Assembly (NCBI GenBank): GCA_964537035.1
Contig: CAZIAK010000054.1
Span: forward strand, 1 to 28,247
From: CAZIAK01 sp964537035
GTDB lineage: Bacteria; Planctomycetota; B15-G4
DNA length: 28,247 nt
Direction: 5' to 3'
A program made the position numbers and the translations under genes. Positions 15,716-23,364 of this stretch are shown here, one piece after another. Within the stretch, counting starts at the first letter, position 1. The number at the start of each line of letters is the position of its first letter. The notes beneath the pieces are model-generated. The model saw only the letters and a list, made by a program, of their open reading frames with translations, was not told the origin of the DNA and searched no databases.

Positions 15716-16333
15716 GTGCCCCCAGGCCACCGCTACCCCATCCTCGCCGGAGACGTACGCGTCGAGCAGTCCATCGACCGTAGCCGTTTTCTGGCCACCC
15801 TGCGCCCTGCGGCGACAGTCACCGAAGCCCAGGAGCTGGTGCAGGCGCTGCGAGCCGAGTTTCCCGAGGCGACGCACCACTGCTGGGCCTACCTGGTCGG
15901 GCCGCCCGGCAGCACGGCTCAGGTGGGGATGAGTGACGACGGCGAGCCTCACGGCACCGCCGGTCGTCCCATGCTCGACGTCCTCCAGCATTGTGGCCTG
16001 GGGGACGTGGCGGCCGTGGTGACCCGCTGGTACGGCGGCACCAAGCTGGGCAAGGGTGGCCTGGTGCGGGCCTACGGGGGAACGGTGAACCTGGCCCTGG
16101 CAGATGCGGAGACTGCTCGGCGAACCGACTGGTCCACCCTCATGCTGCGCATGACCTACGCCCAGGTCTCCGCCGTCCAGCATCGCTACTCCGCCCACGA
16201 GGTCGAGCTTCTCGACGAGGTCTTCAGCGCTGACGTCTCGCACCACGTGCGCTTGCCGGAAGAGTGCCGAGCAGCCTTCGAAGCCGCGATCATGGACGCC
16301 ACCGCAGGCACCATCGAGGTGTGGGACGGCTGA
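15716..16333 (+). CDS. yigZ: YigZ/IMPACT-family protein
   Basis: This 205-residue protein matches the YigZ/IMPACT (UPF0029) family from end to end. Residues about 20-125 form the first domain with SRFLATLRPA, HHCWAYLVGPPGS, the signature MSDDGEPHGTAGRPML, and VVTRWYGGTKLGKGGLVRAYG. A C-terminal ferredoxin-like DUF1949-type domain follows (MTYAQVSAVQHRY to the end). Eukaryotic IMPACT modulates translational control; the bacterial role is not settled. The GTG at 15716 is chosen because it gives the usual length (E. coli YigZ is about 204 residues). The frame stays open upstream to an ATG at 15542, but that leader does not resemble the family. A TATCCT box at 15665-15670 could be its -10 element. 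It converges on fhs. Confidence 0.92.
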   Translation: MPPGHRYPILAGDVRVEQSIDRSRFLATLRPAATVTEAQELVQALRAEFPEATHHCWAYLVGPPGSTAQVGMSDDGEPHGTAGRPMLDVLQHCGLGDVAAVVTRWYGGTKLGKGGLVRAYGGTVNLALADAETARRTDWSTLMLRMTYAQVSAVQHRYSAHEVELLDEVFSADVSHHVRLPEECRAAFEAAIMDATAGTIEVWDG

Positions 16334-16358
16334 TCTGGCCTCGCAGGCCGCTTCGCCA

Positions 16359-16412
16359 GGCGGGCGTTGACTGCCCGCCCGAGCGCCCGGGGTCTGGGCC
16401 CGTCGGCGGGCC
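16359..16412. terminator. Two GC-rich hairpins between convergent yigZ and fhs
   Basis: GGCGGGC (16359-16365) pairs with GCCCGCC (16373-16379) over a seven-base loop. GGCCCG (16397-16402) pairs with CGGGCC (16407-16412) over TCGG. Both lie in the 101-base gap between the stops of two facing genes, where a bidirectional terminator is expected. Neither has a proper T tract. Confidence 0.5.
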
Positions 16413-16434
16413 GATGTTTGGCCAGCTGTCTCGC

Positions 16435-18129
16435 CTAGAACAGCCCGGTGATCCGCCCCTGGGCGTCGACGTCGATGGCTTCAGCGGCAGGAACCCTGGG
16501 CAAGCCAGGCATGGTCAGGATGGAGCCGGTGAGCACCAGCAGGAAGCCCGCTCCTGCGCAGACCTTCACGTCGCGCAGCTGGACGTGGAAGTCGGTGGGT
16601 CGACCCATGAGCTTGGGGTCGGTGGAGAGGCTATACTGGGTCTTGGCCATGCAGATGGGCAAGTGCTGCCAGCCCTCCGCGTCGAGCTTGCGAAAACGCG
16701 CCCGCAGCTTGGTGTCCGCGGTGATGTCCACGGCGCCGTAGATCTTCTGGGCCACGGTGCGCACCTTGTCGATGAGCGGAATGTCGTCCGGGTAGAGCAG
16801 CGTGAAGTCTGCCGAGCCCTTGTCGAGTTCAGCCGCCACGGCCTGGGCCAGCTCGACCGCGCCCTCGCCGCCCTTGGCCCAGTGGTCGCTGCGCACAACC
16901 TGCGCACCCAGTTCGCGTGTGGCCTCAGCGACCAGTTCGATCTCTTCGTCGTGGTCAGTGACGAAGGCGTTGATGGCCACGATCACGGGCAAGCCGAACA
17001 GCTGGATCGACTCGATGTGCTTGGACAGGTTGGTCACGCCGCGGGCCAGGGTCTTGTCCTGGCGATGGCCCAGCTCTTGCTTCGAGGAGCCGCCCTGCAG
17101 CTTGAGCGCCCGCACGGTGGCCACGATGACCACCACGTCGGGGGACAACCCGGAGCTGCGGCACTTGATGTTGAGAAACTTCTCTGCCCCGAGGTCGGCG
17201 CCAAAACCTGCTTCGGTGACGACGACGTCTGAGAGCTTCAAGGCGGAGCGCGTGGCCACCACGCTGTTGCAACCGTGGGCGATGTTGCCGAAGGGCCCGC
17301 CATGGATGAAGGCCGGGTTGTTCTCGAGGGTCTGCACCAGGTTGGGGTTGAACGCATCCCGCAGCAGGGCCGTCATGGCCCCGTGCGCGTTGAGGTCAGC
17401 CGCGGTGACCCAGGTCTTGTCGTAGGTCTGGCCCACGAGGATGGCGCCCAGCCGCTCACGAAGGTTGGTGAGCGAGTCAGCGAGGCAGAGGATGGCCATG
17501 ACTTCGCTGGCCGCCGTGATCTCGAAGCCCGTCTCGCGGGGGATCGAGTGGGTGGGTCCGCCCAGGCCGATGACGATGTCTCGCAGGGCCCGCTCGTTCA
17601 CGTCCATCACCCGCTTCCAGGTGATGCGCCGCGGGTCGATGTTCAGCTTGTTGCCGTGCTGCATGTGGTTGTCGAGCAGCGCGGCCAGCAGGTTGTGGGC
17701 CATGGTGATGGCGTGAAAGTCGCCGGTGAAGTGGAGGTTGATGTCCTCCATGGGCACGACCTGGGCCCGTCCACCACCTGCCGCTCCACCCTTCATGCCG
17801 AAGCAGGGGCCGAGGGACGGCTCGCGCAGGCAGATCGTCGTCTGACGGCCGATGTGGTTCAGGGCATCGCCCAGGCCCACGGTGGTCGTGGTCTTGCCCT
17901 CACCCGCAGCGGTGGGGTTGATGGCCGTGACCAGCACGAGCTTCCCGGCCTTGTGCTCCTTGGTGAGAGCGGGGCCGCCCAGTCTGACCTTGGCCTTGTG
18001 GTGGCCAAAGGGCTCGAGGTCGTCGCCACTCAGGCCGAGGCCCTGGGCCACGGTCTGGATGGGCTGCATCTTCGCTTCGCGGGCGATGTCGAGATCGCTG
18101 GGCCACTCGCGGTTCTGGTCGGTTGCCAT
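16435..18129 (-). CDS. fhs: Formate-tetrahydrofolate ligase
   Basis: This 564-residue enzyme makes 10-formyl-tetrahydrofolate from formate, ATP and tetrahydrofolate in one-carbon metabolism. The N-terminus reads SDLDIAREAKMQPI. The nucleotide site is PTAAGEGKTTTTVGLGDAL, followed by REPSLGPCFGMKGGAAGGG, FTGDFHAITMAHNLL, and the long conserved EAGFGADLGAEKF region. The C-terminal end has FLLVLTGSILTMPGLPRVPAA, as in all family members, and the length is normal. It is cytoplasmic. GGAGAAG about 9 bases before the ATG at 18129 decides the start. Upstream lies a 198-base gap with 12-bp tandem repeats, then the PrmA-like gene on the same strand. It converges on yigZ. Confidence 0.98.
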   Translation of the reverse strand: MATDQNREWPSDLDIAREAKMQPIQTVAQGLGLSGDDLEPFGHHKAKVRLGGPALTKEHKAGKLVLVTAINPTAAGEGKTTTTVGLGDALNHIGRQTTICLREPSLGPCFGMKGGAAGGGRAQVVPMEDINLHFTGDFHAITMAHNLLAALLDNHMQHGNKLNIDPRRITWKRVMDVNERALRDIVIGLGGPTHSIPRETGFEITAASEVMAILCLADSLTNLRERLGAILVGQTYDKTWVTAADLNAHGAMTALLRDAFNPNLVQTLENNPAFIHGGPFGNIAHGCNSVVATRSALKLSDVVVTEAGFGADLGAEKFLNIKCRSSGLSPDVVVIVATVRALKLQGGSSKQELGHRQDKTLARGVTNLSKHIESIQLFGLPVIVAINAFVTDHDEEIELVAEATRELGAQVVRSDHWAKGGEGAVELAQAVAAELDKGSADFTLLYPDDIPLIDKVRTVAQKIYGAVDITADTKLRARFRKLDAEGWQHLPICMAKTQYSLSTDPKLMGRPTDFHVQLRDVKVCAGAGFLLVLTGSILTMPGLPRVPAAEAIDVDAQGRITGLF

Positions 18130-18219
18130 GCTTGGGTCTTCTCCGGGACACCGCGCCTGGAGATGTGGCGCGGACCTCGCATGGTGCCCATTGGCGACGG
18201 GCGAGGCAACGGGCCGTGG

Positions 18220-18288
18220 CCAGGAGGCTGGCCTGGACCCTGGCCTGGACCCTGGCCTGGACCCTGGCCTGGAGGCTGGCCTGGAGGC
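18220..18288. repeat. 12-bp tandem repeat array upstream of fhs
   Basis: Nearly six head-to-tail 12-base units: a degenerate CCAGGAGGCTGG (18220-18231), three perfect copies of CCTGGACCCTGG (18232-18267), one CCTGGAGGCTGG (18268-18279) and a partial CCTGGAGGC (18280-18288). The array lies between the end of the PrmA-like gene and the fhs start, so it would be in the fhs leader or the intercistronic RNA. All three frames stay open on each strand, as expected for a 12-base unit without stops, but no start or context suggests a protein. Copy number may vary between strains. Confidence 0.92.
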
Positions 18289-18327
18289 ATCACGACGACA
18301 GTCACCGCGAAGCGTTACTGGCGGCGG

Positions 18328-19320
18328 TCAGCTCGGTGTGAGCTGCCCGACTCGGGGCCGTCGGCCGATATGGGTCCGCCAACGGGCAGAGGCGTCAACC
18401 CGCTCGACGTCGAGCCCTGCTGCGGTGAGGGCCGGGGAGAGCTGATCACGGACGTCGGCACGAGTCCCTCCCAAAGCGAACCAGGAGCCGGCTCGCAGGC
18501 AGTGCCTCAGCTTGGCGGCGTTGGCGACCAGGACGTCCTCGTCGATATTGGCCAGCAGACCATCCGTGGGACGGTCGAGGCACTGGAGCAGATCAAGGTC
18601 AGCATGGGCCAGAACCACCCGGTCACTCACTCCATGTTCACGGGCCAGGCGTTCGGTGTGGCGCACGGCATCGATGTCCACATCGAAGGCGGTCACCTCC
18701 TCGGCGCCGAGCAGGGCGGCGGCCACGGCCAGGATGCCAGAGCCGCAGCCCGCGTCGATGAGTCGCTGTCCCGGCACCAGCTGTCGTTGGAGAGCCTTCA
18801 AGCAGCCTCGGGTGCTGCCGTGGCGGCCCGTGCCGAAAGCGCGGCCGGGGTTGAGCTTGAGCACCACATCGTCGCTGCGCAGGGGGGCCTCTCGTCCCGC
18901 AGGAAGAATGACCACCCTGCCCACCCGGAAAGGGCGCCAGCCCGTGCGCCAGGTGGCGGCCCAATCGCAATCAGGGATGCAGCGCACGGTGGGGGAGATC
19001 TCTGCCAGTTCGGGGCAGCCCGAGCGCAGGGCCAGGTCGGCGAAGCGGCGCCGCAGCTCCTGGCTGGCGCCGTCTGCGTCCTCGGTTGCGCTCGCTGTGT
19101 CGGCTGCCCGGAGGGATCCAGGCTCGGCGAAGTGGGGCGCGTCGTTCGCTGCGCTGCAGGGGCGCCAGGCTCGGGCGGTGACCACGTCGCCCAGGCGCTC
19201 CAGGCTCACCCGGCCGCTGCCAGCCCAGGCCGCGAGCTCGTCGGTGACCAGCTCGCCCCAACCCTCCGGAACCGCCAGGGTGACCTCGGTCCAATGATCA
19301 GGCTGAGTGCGCTGGCTCAT
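18328..19320 (-). CDS. prmA: Ribosomal protein L11 methyltransferase-like (PrmA family)
   Basis: This 330-residue methyltransferase has the PrmA layout. An N-terminal substrate-recognition domain begins VTLAVPEGWGELVTDELAAW. The diagnostic NPGRAFGTGRHGSTRGCLK then precedes the AdoMet site IDAGCGSGILAVAAALLGA with acidic FDVDIDAVR, and LLANIDEDVLV stands where PrmA usually has ANI. The family trimethylates ribosomal protein L11 in the cytoplasm. It is longer than typical PrmA (about 290 residues) owing to a low-complexity Ala/Asp/Ser insert at about residues 70-85, so another protein substrate cannot be excluded. The ATG at 19320 is chosen because the domain begins right after it. The gene is divergent from the cytochrome c gene, and fhs follows after 198 bases. 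Confidence 0.85.
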   Translation of the reverse strand: MSQRTQPDHWTEVTLAVPEGWGELVTDELAAWAGSGRVSLERLGDVVTARAWRPCSAANDAPHFAEPGSLRAADTASATEDADGASQELRRRFADLALRSGCPELAEISPTVRCIPDCDWAATWRTGWRPFRVGRVVILPAGREAPLRSDDVVLKLNPGRAFGTGRHGSTRGCLKALQRQLVPGQRLIDAGCGSGILAVAAALLGAEEVTAFDVDIDAVRHTERLAREHGVSDRVVLAHADLDLLQCLDRPTDGLLANIDEDVLVANAAKLRHCLRAGSWFALGGTRADVRDQLSPALTAAGLDVERVDASARWRTHIGRRPRVGQLTPS

Positions 19321-19436
19321 GATTGGGAAAGCCGGGTGCGGGGATGGGGGCCGTGGATCCCGGCCCCGTGCTGGGCCCGACGTCCAGTCTGGCACATCCT
19401 CATGAATGCGTCAGGATTCCAGGGCGGCGTGATGAC

Positions 19437-19444
19437 TAGACTGT
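19437..19444 (+). promoter_or_regulatory. Possible -10 element before the DUF2231/cytochrome c gene
   Basis: TAGACTGT lies 57 bases before the ATG at 19502 in a divergent gap. The same octamer occurs at 21322 and 23365, each time on the plus strand between genes. No recognisable -35 element accompanies it. Confidence 0.28.
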
Positions 19445-19501
19445 GCCGCCACACCCGATGCCCTGGTGGGTGAGCCCTATCGACAGCTGGAGGATCGGTC
19501 C

Positions 19502-20512
19502 ATGAGTCCACCTTGTTCCCGTTTCACGCAGCGGCTCGCCGTGTGGGGAGGCATTCTGGCGCTGGTGGGCATGGGCGCCGTTCCCCTGGCCTGGGAACCC
19601 CTCTGGGAGGCGCTGGCCCCGCTTCTGGCCCGTCTTCACCCTGCCCTGGTGCACTTCCCCATTGGCCTGCTGATGGTGGCTGGCCTGCTCGACCTCACCG
19701 CGGCCACCTTCGGTCGCACCCAGCGGTCGCCCGCAGCGAAGACCTGTCTCTGGCTCGGTTTGCTCGGGGCCGCTGCCGCCTCGGGATCGGGCTGGCTCTA
19801 CGCCGAGACGAATCCCCCGGGGCGCCTGCTCGAAGAGACGCTCTTCTACCACCGCTGGCTCGGCGTGGCTGCCACGGGTACGGCGGCGATGTCCTGGCTG
19901 CTCTACCTGATGAGTCGCGGTGGCGAGCGGTCGGGCCCTCGCCGGGCGTCGAGAGTGAGCCTGTTTGCCTGTCTTGTGGTGACCTCGATCGGCGGGCATC
20001 TGGGCGGCGAGATGGTCTACGGCGCAGATTTTCTCGCCGAGCCCTGGCAAGGGGTGCTGGCCCTGTTCGATGACTCCGCTGGCGAGCCCACGGGTTCAGA
20101 GTCTGACCCGGTTTCCGGTGTTGTTGGAGAAGCCGAGGAGAGCCTGGCCGCTGACGGGCTCGCCGGTCAGGGAGCTGACGCCGCGGCGGCGGCTCAGCTG
20201 GCTCTGGTGGCCGAGGCCGAGGCACTGTTCGCTGACCACGTCCTGCCTGTGTTCGTGGCCCGCTGCTACGAGTGTCACGGCGAGGAGAAGCAGAAGGGGG
20301 GGCTGCGGCTCGATCGCGCCGACGGTGGCCTCTACGGCGACGCTGGCTTGATCGTGCCAGGTGCGCCGGACGACTCGGTGTTGGTGCAGGCCATCTCCCT
20401 GCCTGCTGATGACCTGGACATCATGCCAGCCAAGGGGGACCCGCTCAGTGCCGAAGAGATCGACGCCATCAGGCGCTGGATCGAGGCCGGGGCGCCCATG
20501 CCGGGAGTCTGA
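19502..20512 (+). CDS. DUF2231 membrane protein fused to Planctomycete-type cytochrome c
   Basis: This is a 336-residue membrane protein. Residues about 15-180 hold several membrane segments of the DUF2231 type, including LHPALVHFPIGLLMVAGLLDL, whose histidines are typical of the family. A low-complexity Ala/Glu/Gly linker (about 190-240) leads to a cytochrome c domain of the PSCyt1 type. Its heme site is C255-Y-E-C258-H259, followed by GEEKQKGGLRLD and the probable axial methionine in LDIMPAKGDPL; EIDAIRRWIEAGAPMP ends the domain. The cytochrome part should face the periplasm. The role is electron transfer of unknown partner. GGAGG eight bases upstream of the ATG at 19502 is one of the best ribosome binding sites in the window and excludes the GTG at 19466. 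It converges on the response regulator gene. Confidence 0.93.
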   Translation: MSPPCSRFTQRLAVWGGILALVGMGAVPLAWEPLWEALAPLLARLHPALVHFPIGLLMVAGLLDLTAATFGRTQRSPAAKTCLWLGLLGAAAASGSGWLYAETNPPGRLLEETLFYHRWLGVAATGTAAMSWLLYLMSRGGERSGPRRASRVSLFACLVVTSIGGHLGGEMVYGADFLAEPWQGVLALFDDSAGEPTGSESDPVSGVVGEAEESLAADGLAGQGADAAAAAQLALVAEAEALFADHVLPVFVARCYECHGEEKQKGGLRLDRADGGLYGDAGLIVPGAPDDSVLVQAISLPADDLDIMPAKGDPLSAEEIDAIRRWIEAGAPMPGV

Positions 20513-20561
20513 GTGGCGCAACGGCTGCGACGAGCCAGGGTGCAGCTCTGCGAGCTCGGGG

Positions 20562-21248
20562 TCAGCCCGGCAAGACCCGGCGAGCCAAGATGCGGTAGCC
20601 CTGTCCCCTGACGTTTTCGATGAGCGGCTCGCCCTTCTTGTCGAGCTTGCGCCGTAGCCGGCCCACGTGCACGTCGAGCACATTGGTGCCCGGGTCGAAG
20701 TCGAGTTCCCAGATCTTGCTGAGCAGCTCTTCGCGAAGGACGACCTCGCCCTTGGCGCGGACCAGTTGGAAGAGCAGGTCGAACTCCCTTGGGCTCAGGT
20801 CGAGCTTCTCGCCGCCTCTTTGGACCTGCCGGTTGGTGACGTCGAGGCAGAGTTCGCCGTACTCGATGGGGGCCAGGGATTCGCGCCGACGAAGCACGGC
20901 GCGGATGCGGGCGCGCAGCTCGGCGATCTGGAATGGTTTGACGATGTAGTCGTCGGCGCCGAGCCCAAGGCCTGCCACCTTGTCCTGCAGTGTGGCCAAT
21001 CCCGTGACAAAGATGACCGGGATCTGACTGCCAGCCTCGCGCAGTTGGTCGAGCAGCTCGAGGCCCGTGGCGCCGGGCATGTTCACGTCGAGGACGATCA
21101 GGTCAAAATGGCCTGCGGGTGCTTCGTTGAGCAGGGACAGGGCCTCAGGGGCGTCGTGTGCGGCCGTGACCTCCATGTTGTCGCGCTGGAGACCTCGCTC
21201 TACGACCGCCAGAACGGCGGCGTCATCATCCACGATCAGAATCTTCAT
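20562..21248 (-). CDS. OmpR/PhoB-type response regulator
   Basis: This is a 228-residue two-domain regulator. The receiver domain has the acidic pocket D7-D8-D9 (LIVDDD), the phosphorylation site D54 in LIVLDVNMPG, the switch Thr in VIFVTGLA and the conserved Lys in YIVKPF. The winged-helix DNA-binding domain (about 130-225) contains LSPREFDLLFQLVRAKGEVV, NVLDVHVGRLRRKLD and ENVRGQGYRIL. It would bind DNA when phosphorylated. No histidine kinase gene adjoins it in this window, so it is an orphan here; its target is unknown. GAGGG seven bases before the ATG at 21248 decides the start over an upstream GTG or ATG reading. It converges on the cytochrome c gene across 49 bases. Confidence 0.97.
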   Translation of the reverse strand: MKILIVDDDAAVLAVVERGLQRDNMEVTAAHDAPEALSLLNEAPAGHFDLIVLDVNMPGATGLELLDQLREAGSQIPVIFVTGLATLQDKVAGLGLGADDYIVKPFQIAELRARIRAVLRRRESLAPIEYGELCLDVTNRQVQRGGEKLDLSPREFDLLFQLVRAKGEVVLREELLSKIWELDFDPGTNVLDVHVGRLRRKLDKKGEPLIENVRGQGYRILARRVLPG

Positions 21249-21720
21249 GGTCCCGCCCTCAGTGTGCCCGGCAGAGACCCGGGCACTGACCGCGACTTCT
21301 CGGGCTTTCACCCTGACTATCTAGACTGTCATTTTTGGTCGCTTCGAACCAAGACTAGAGTATGCTCCGTGTACGACCCTCGGGGCGAAGCTCTCCCGGC
21401 TTCCCTCCGATGCAGAGGGGTCGCACACGGAACACAGTATACGAGGTACAGGATCGAACGGTGACGCTCTCGACGTTCGTCGAAGACGCGCGCAGCGGAC
21501 TCTTCCCTTCTTCCCCAGTTCTCTTCCGCAACGGTCGGTTCTGTACCTCTCTTGTTCCCCTCCCCGTTGTTTCCCGGCAGATCCTCCGTTTCGCTGGTGG
21601 GCCCAGGGCGAGGAATCGAAAGCGCCTGCCTTGTCAGTGCCGCTCTCTGCGCTACGCTGTGCCGATCATTCGCTGCCACGGGCTGTCCCGTGAAGCGCCA
21701 CACGATCTCGGAGGTCTCTC

Positions 21721-21789
21721 ATGAACGCACCGACTGTTCACGTCACGCGCACCTCCGCTCTCGCCTCGCGCCCCGCCAGGTCTCGCTGA
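21721..21789 (+). CDS. Possible 22-aa leader peptide ending at a repeat array
   Basis: ATG at 21721 is preceded by GGAGG with six bases between, one of the two strongest ribosome binding sites in the window. It opens a 22-codon frame starting MNAPTVHVTRTSALAS and rich in Ala, Arg, Ser and Thr. The stop is TGA, the first three bases of the 12-bp repeat array, and each further copy has TGA in the same frame. No family is recognised. It could be a leader peptide, the start of a small protein broken by a frame change, or a fortuitous site. Confidence 0.33.
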   Translation: MNAPTVHVTRTSALASRPARSR

Positions 21790-21846
21790 CCCCGCTGTTG
21801 ACCCCGCTGTTGACCCCGCTGTTGACCTTGGTGTTGACCTTGGTGA
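21787..21846. repeat. 12-bp tandem repeat array upstream of rsgA
   Basis: Five head-to-tail units: three perfect TGACCCCGCTGT copies (21787-21822), then TGACCTTGGTGT (21823-21834) and TGACCTTGGTGA (21835-21846). A TTGACC string recurs every 12 bases across it. The array starts at the stop codon of the short upstream frame. Its unit length equals that of the array before fhs, but the sequences differ. Confidence 0.92.
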
Positions 21847-22103
21847 CTTCTTGAGGACGGACCGGGTCGGCTCATGGCCGCTCCGAGGTGTGCCGCGCAC
21901 CGCCGCTGGTCGAGGTCCTCGGTGACCTCACTGCGCCCCGCCGAACCCTGGATCTGAAGGTCCGTTTTCGGCCCCTGGCTCGTCGGACAAACCGACGACG
22001 GCTGGTGCCTCATGGGACCGCTTCGCTGGCTCGCGAGGTGGCCACTCTTCCCGGGTTGCCAGCAGCGACCGGGACCCAACAGGACGATGATGAGACCAAG
22101 ACT

Positions 22104-23270
22104 TTGGACGCAGCAGACAAGAGGAAGACCCGGCGCCAGCACATCCGTGGGCTGAAACGCCAACGCACCTGGCAAGAGCTGAAAGAGCTGAAGAGCGAGA
22201 GCAAGCGACGGGCCACCGAGCGCAAGGCTCGCCCGGCGCGCAAGAAAGACTGGGAAGACGGCTCAGACCAGGACGAGCCCTCGCGAGACACCATGGGCAG
22301 CGGGCGCAGCCGTCCCAAGCGCAAGCCCACGGTGGCGAAGGCGCCGCCCCCAGACCTGGAAGGTTGCAAGACCACGGCCGAGGGCTTGGTGGTCGAGGTC
22401 GTGCGAGGTGGAGCCAGAGTGCTCTGCGCTGACGAGCTGTTCTTCGTGGAGGCCCCGCCGCCGACCAACGATTTGCCCGAGTGGGTGGTGGGTGATCGGG
22501 TCCTGGTCGAGCCCCTGGGGGGATCGGCCGCCCGTCTGCTCGACGTGCTGGGCCGGCAAACCTGGCTCTCCCGCCCTGACCCGGCCTGCCCTGGTCGAGA
22601 ACGGATGATCGTGGCCAACGTGGACAAGGCCGTGGTCGTGGTCTCGGTGGTGGCCCCGGTCTTCAAGCCGGGCCTGGTAGACCGCTACCTGGTGGCCTTG
22701 CGCCGGGGCGGCATCGAACCGGTGGTGGCGATCAACAAGGCCGATCGCCTGCCAGAGGCTCAAGATCGGGCCTCGATCGAGGTTCAGCTGGCCCATCAAG
22801 GCGCGGCGGGAGTGCCCTTGATCTGGGTCTCTGCCTTGACAGGCGAAGGGCTGGGGCCTCTGGGTCACTGCCTCGCAGGACGCACCGCCGTGTTCGTGGG
22901 TCAGAGCGGGGTGGGCAAGTCATCCCTGCTCAACGCCATCGATCCGGACGGTCAGCGGCTGACGGGCGAGGAGCGGGCCAAGGATGGCAAGGGTCGGCAC
23001 ACCACCACGGGCAGTCGGCTGGTCACCTTGGCCGAGGGCACCCGCCTGGTGGACACTCCAGGAGTGCGGGCGTTCGGACTGTGGGCCGCAGACGGTGCAG
23101 ATCTATCCGCCGCGTTTCCCGATCTGGCGGCGCTGGCTGTGGACTGCCGGTTCAGCGATTGCCATCACGATCAGGAGCCCGGTTGTGCGGTGCAAGCAGC
23201 GGTAGCCCTGGGTCAGCTGGACCCGGCCCGCCTCACGGCCTGGGCCCGGGTCAACGCCTCGCTGGAGTAG
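22104..23270 (+). CDS. rsgA: Ribosome small subunit-dependent GTPase A
   Basis: This circularly permuted GTPase assists late maturation of the 30S ribosomal subunit. A basic N-terminal leader (RKTRRQHIRGLKRQR, then RKKDWEDGSD) precedes an OB domain (GLVVEVVRGGARVLC) that contacts the ribosome. The GTPase motifs come in permuted order: INKADR (G4), GQSGVGKSS (G1, K272 from this start), HTTTGS (G2) and DTPG (G3). The zinc site C-x4-C-x-H-x5-C is intact in DCRFSDCHHDQEPGC. The start is not secure. The frame is open from a GTG at 21888, but codons before about 22100 lack the high G/C third positions of this genome, so I give the TTG at 22104; an ATG at 22293 would drop the basic leader. A strong hairpin follows the stop. 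Confidence 0.93.
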   Translation: MDAADKRKTRRQHIRGLKRQRTWQELKELKSESKRRATERKARPARKKDWEDGSDQDEPSRDTMGSGRSRPKRKPTVAKAPPPDLEGCKTTAEGLVVEVVRGGARVLCADELFFVEAPPPTNDLPEWVVGDRVLVEPLGGSAARLLDVLGRQTWLSRPDPACPGRERMIVANVDKAVVVVSVVAPVFKPGLVDRYLVALRRGGIEPVVAINKADRLPEAQDRASIEVQLAHQGAAGVPLIWVSALTGEGLGPLGHCLAGRTAVFVGQSGVGKSSLLNAIDPDGQRLTGEERAKDGKGRHTTTGSRLVTLAEGTRLVDTPGVRAFGLWAADGADLSAAFPDLAALAVDCRFSDCHHDQEPGCAVQAAVALGQLDPARLTAWARVNASLE

Positions 23271-23293
23271 GCTGGCCGGCACGTGTTGTCAAG

Positions 23294-23331
23294 ATCGCCT
23301 CCCCCTTCGGTCGATGGGAGGGGGAGGCGAT
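23294..23331 (+). terminator. Strong hairpin after rsgA
   Basis: ATCGCCTCCCCC (23294-23305) is perfectly complementary to GGGGGAGGCGAT (23320-23331), giving a 12-pair GC-rich stem with a 14-base loop, 23 bases beyond the rsgA stop. There is no T tract, so this would be a hairpin-only terminator or a structured RNA end. Confidence 0.5.
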
Positions 23332-23364
23332 GGTCGAGGCCGGGCGTCAGTAGCTGGCGCGGAG

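Larger units (their letters stand above)
21249..22103. other. Gene-poor stretch between the response regulator and rsgA
   Basis: This 855-base stretch has lower G+C and more T than its surroundings over about 21300-21700, and no open frame in it has the codon bias of nearby genes. It holds a TAGACTGT octamer (21322-21329), a short inverted repeat TTGGT/ACCAA (21335-21352), a 22-codon open frame with a strong ribosome binding site (21721), a 12-bp repeat array (21787-21846), and a CGTCGG/CCGACG hairpin (21981-21997). I looked for tmRNA, RNase P RNA, SRP RNA and tRNA signatures and saw none. A regulatory leader for rsgA or an unrecognised small RNA would fit. Confidence 0.6.

Noticed and set aside
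18220..18288. Tandem arrays here and at 21787-21846 considered as CRISPR
   Set aside because: Units are 12 bases head to tail with no unique spacers and no cas genes nearby.
18030..18305. 91-codon frame with Pro-Gly-Gln-Gly repeats
   Set aside because: It overlaps the start of fhs in another frame, has no ribosome binding site, and its repeat is the product of the 12-bp DNA array.
17275..19473. 732-codon plus-strand frame crossing fhs, the repeat array and the PrmA-like gene
   Set aside because: It runs through two real opposite-strand genes; the Trp-Pro repeat inside is just the 12-bp array translated.
21335..21353. GGTTCGAA-like string on the minus strand resembling a tRNA T-loop
   Set aside because: No acceptor stem, D arm, anticodon arm or CCA end can be built around it; it is a short inverted repeat.
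21329..21703. 124-codon minus-strand frame in the gene-poor stretch, and the opposing plus-strand frame 21362-21724
   Set aside because: Neither has the G/C-rich third positions seen in real genes here, a ribosome binding site, or a recognisable motif.
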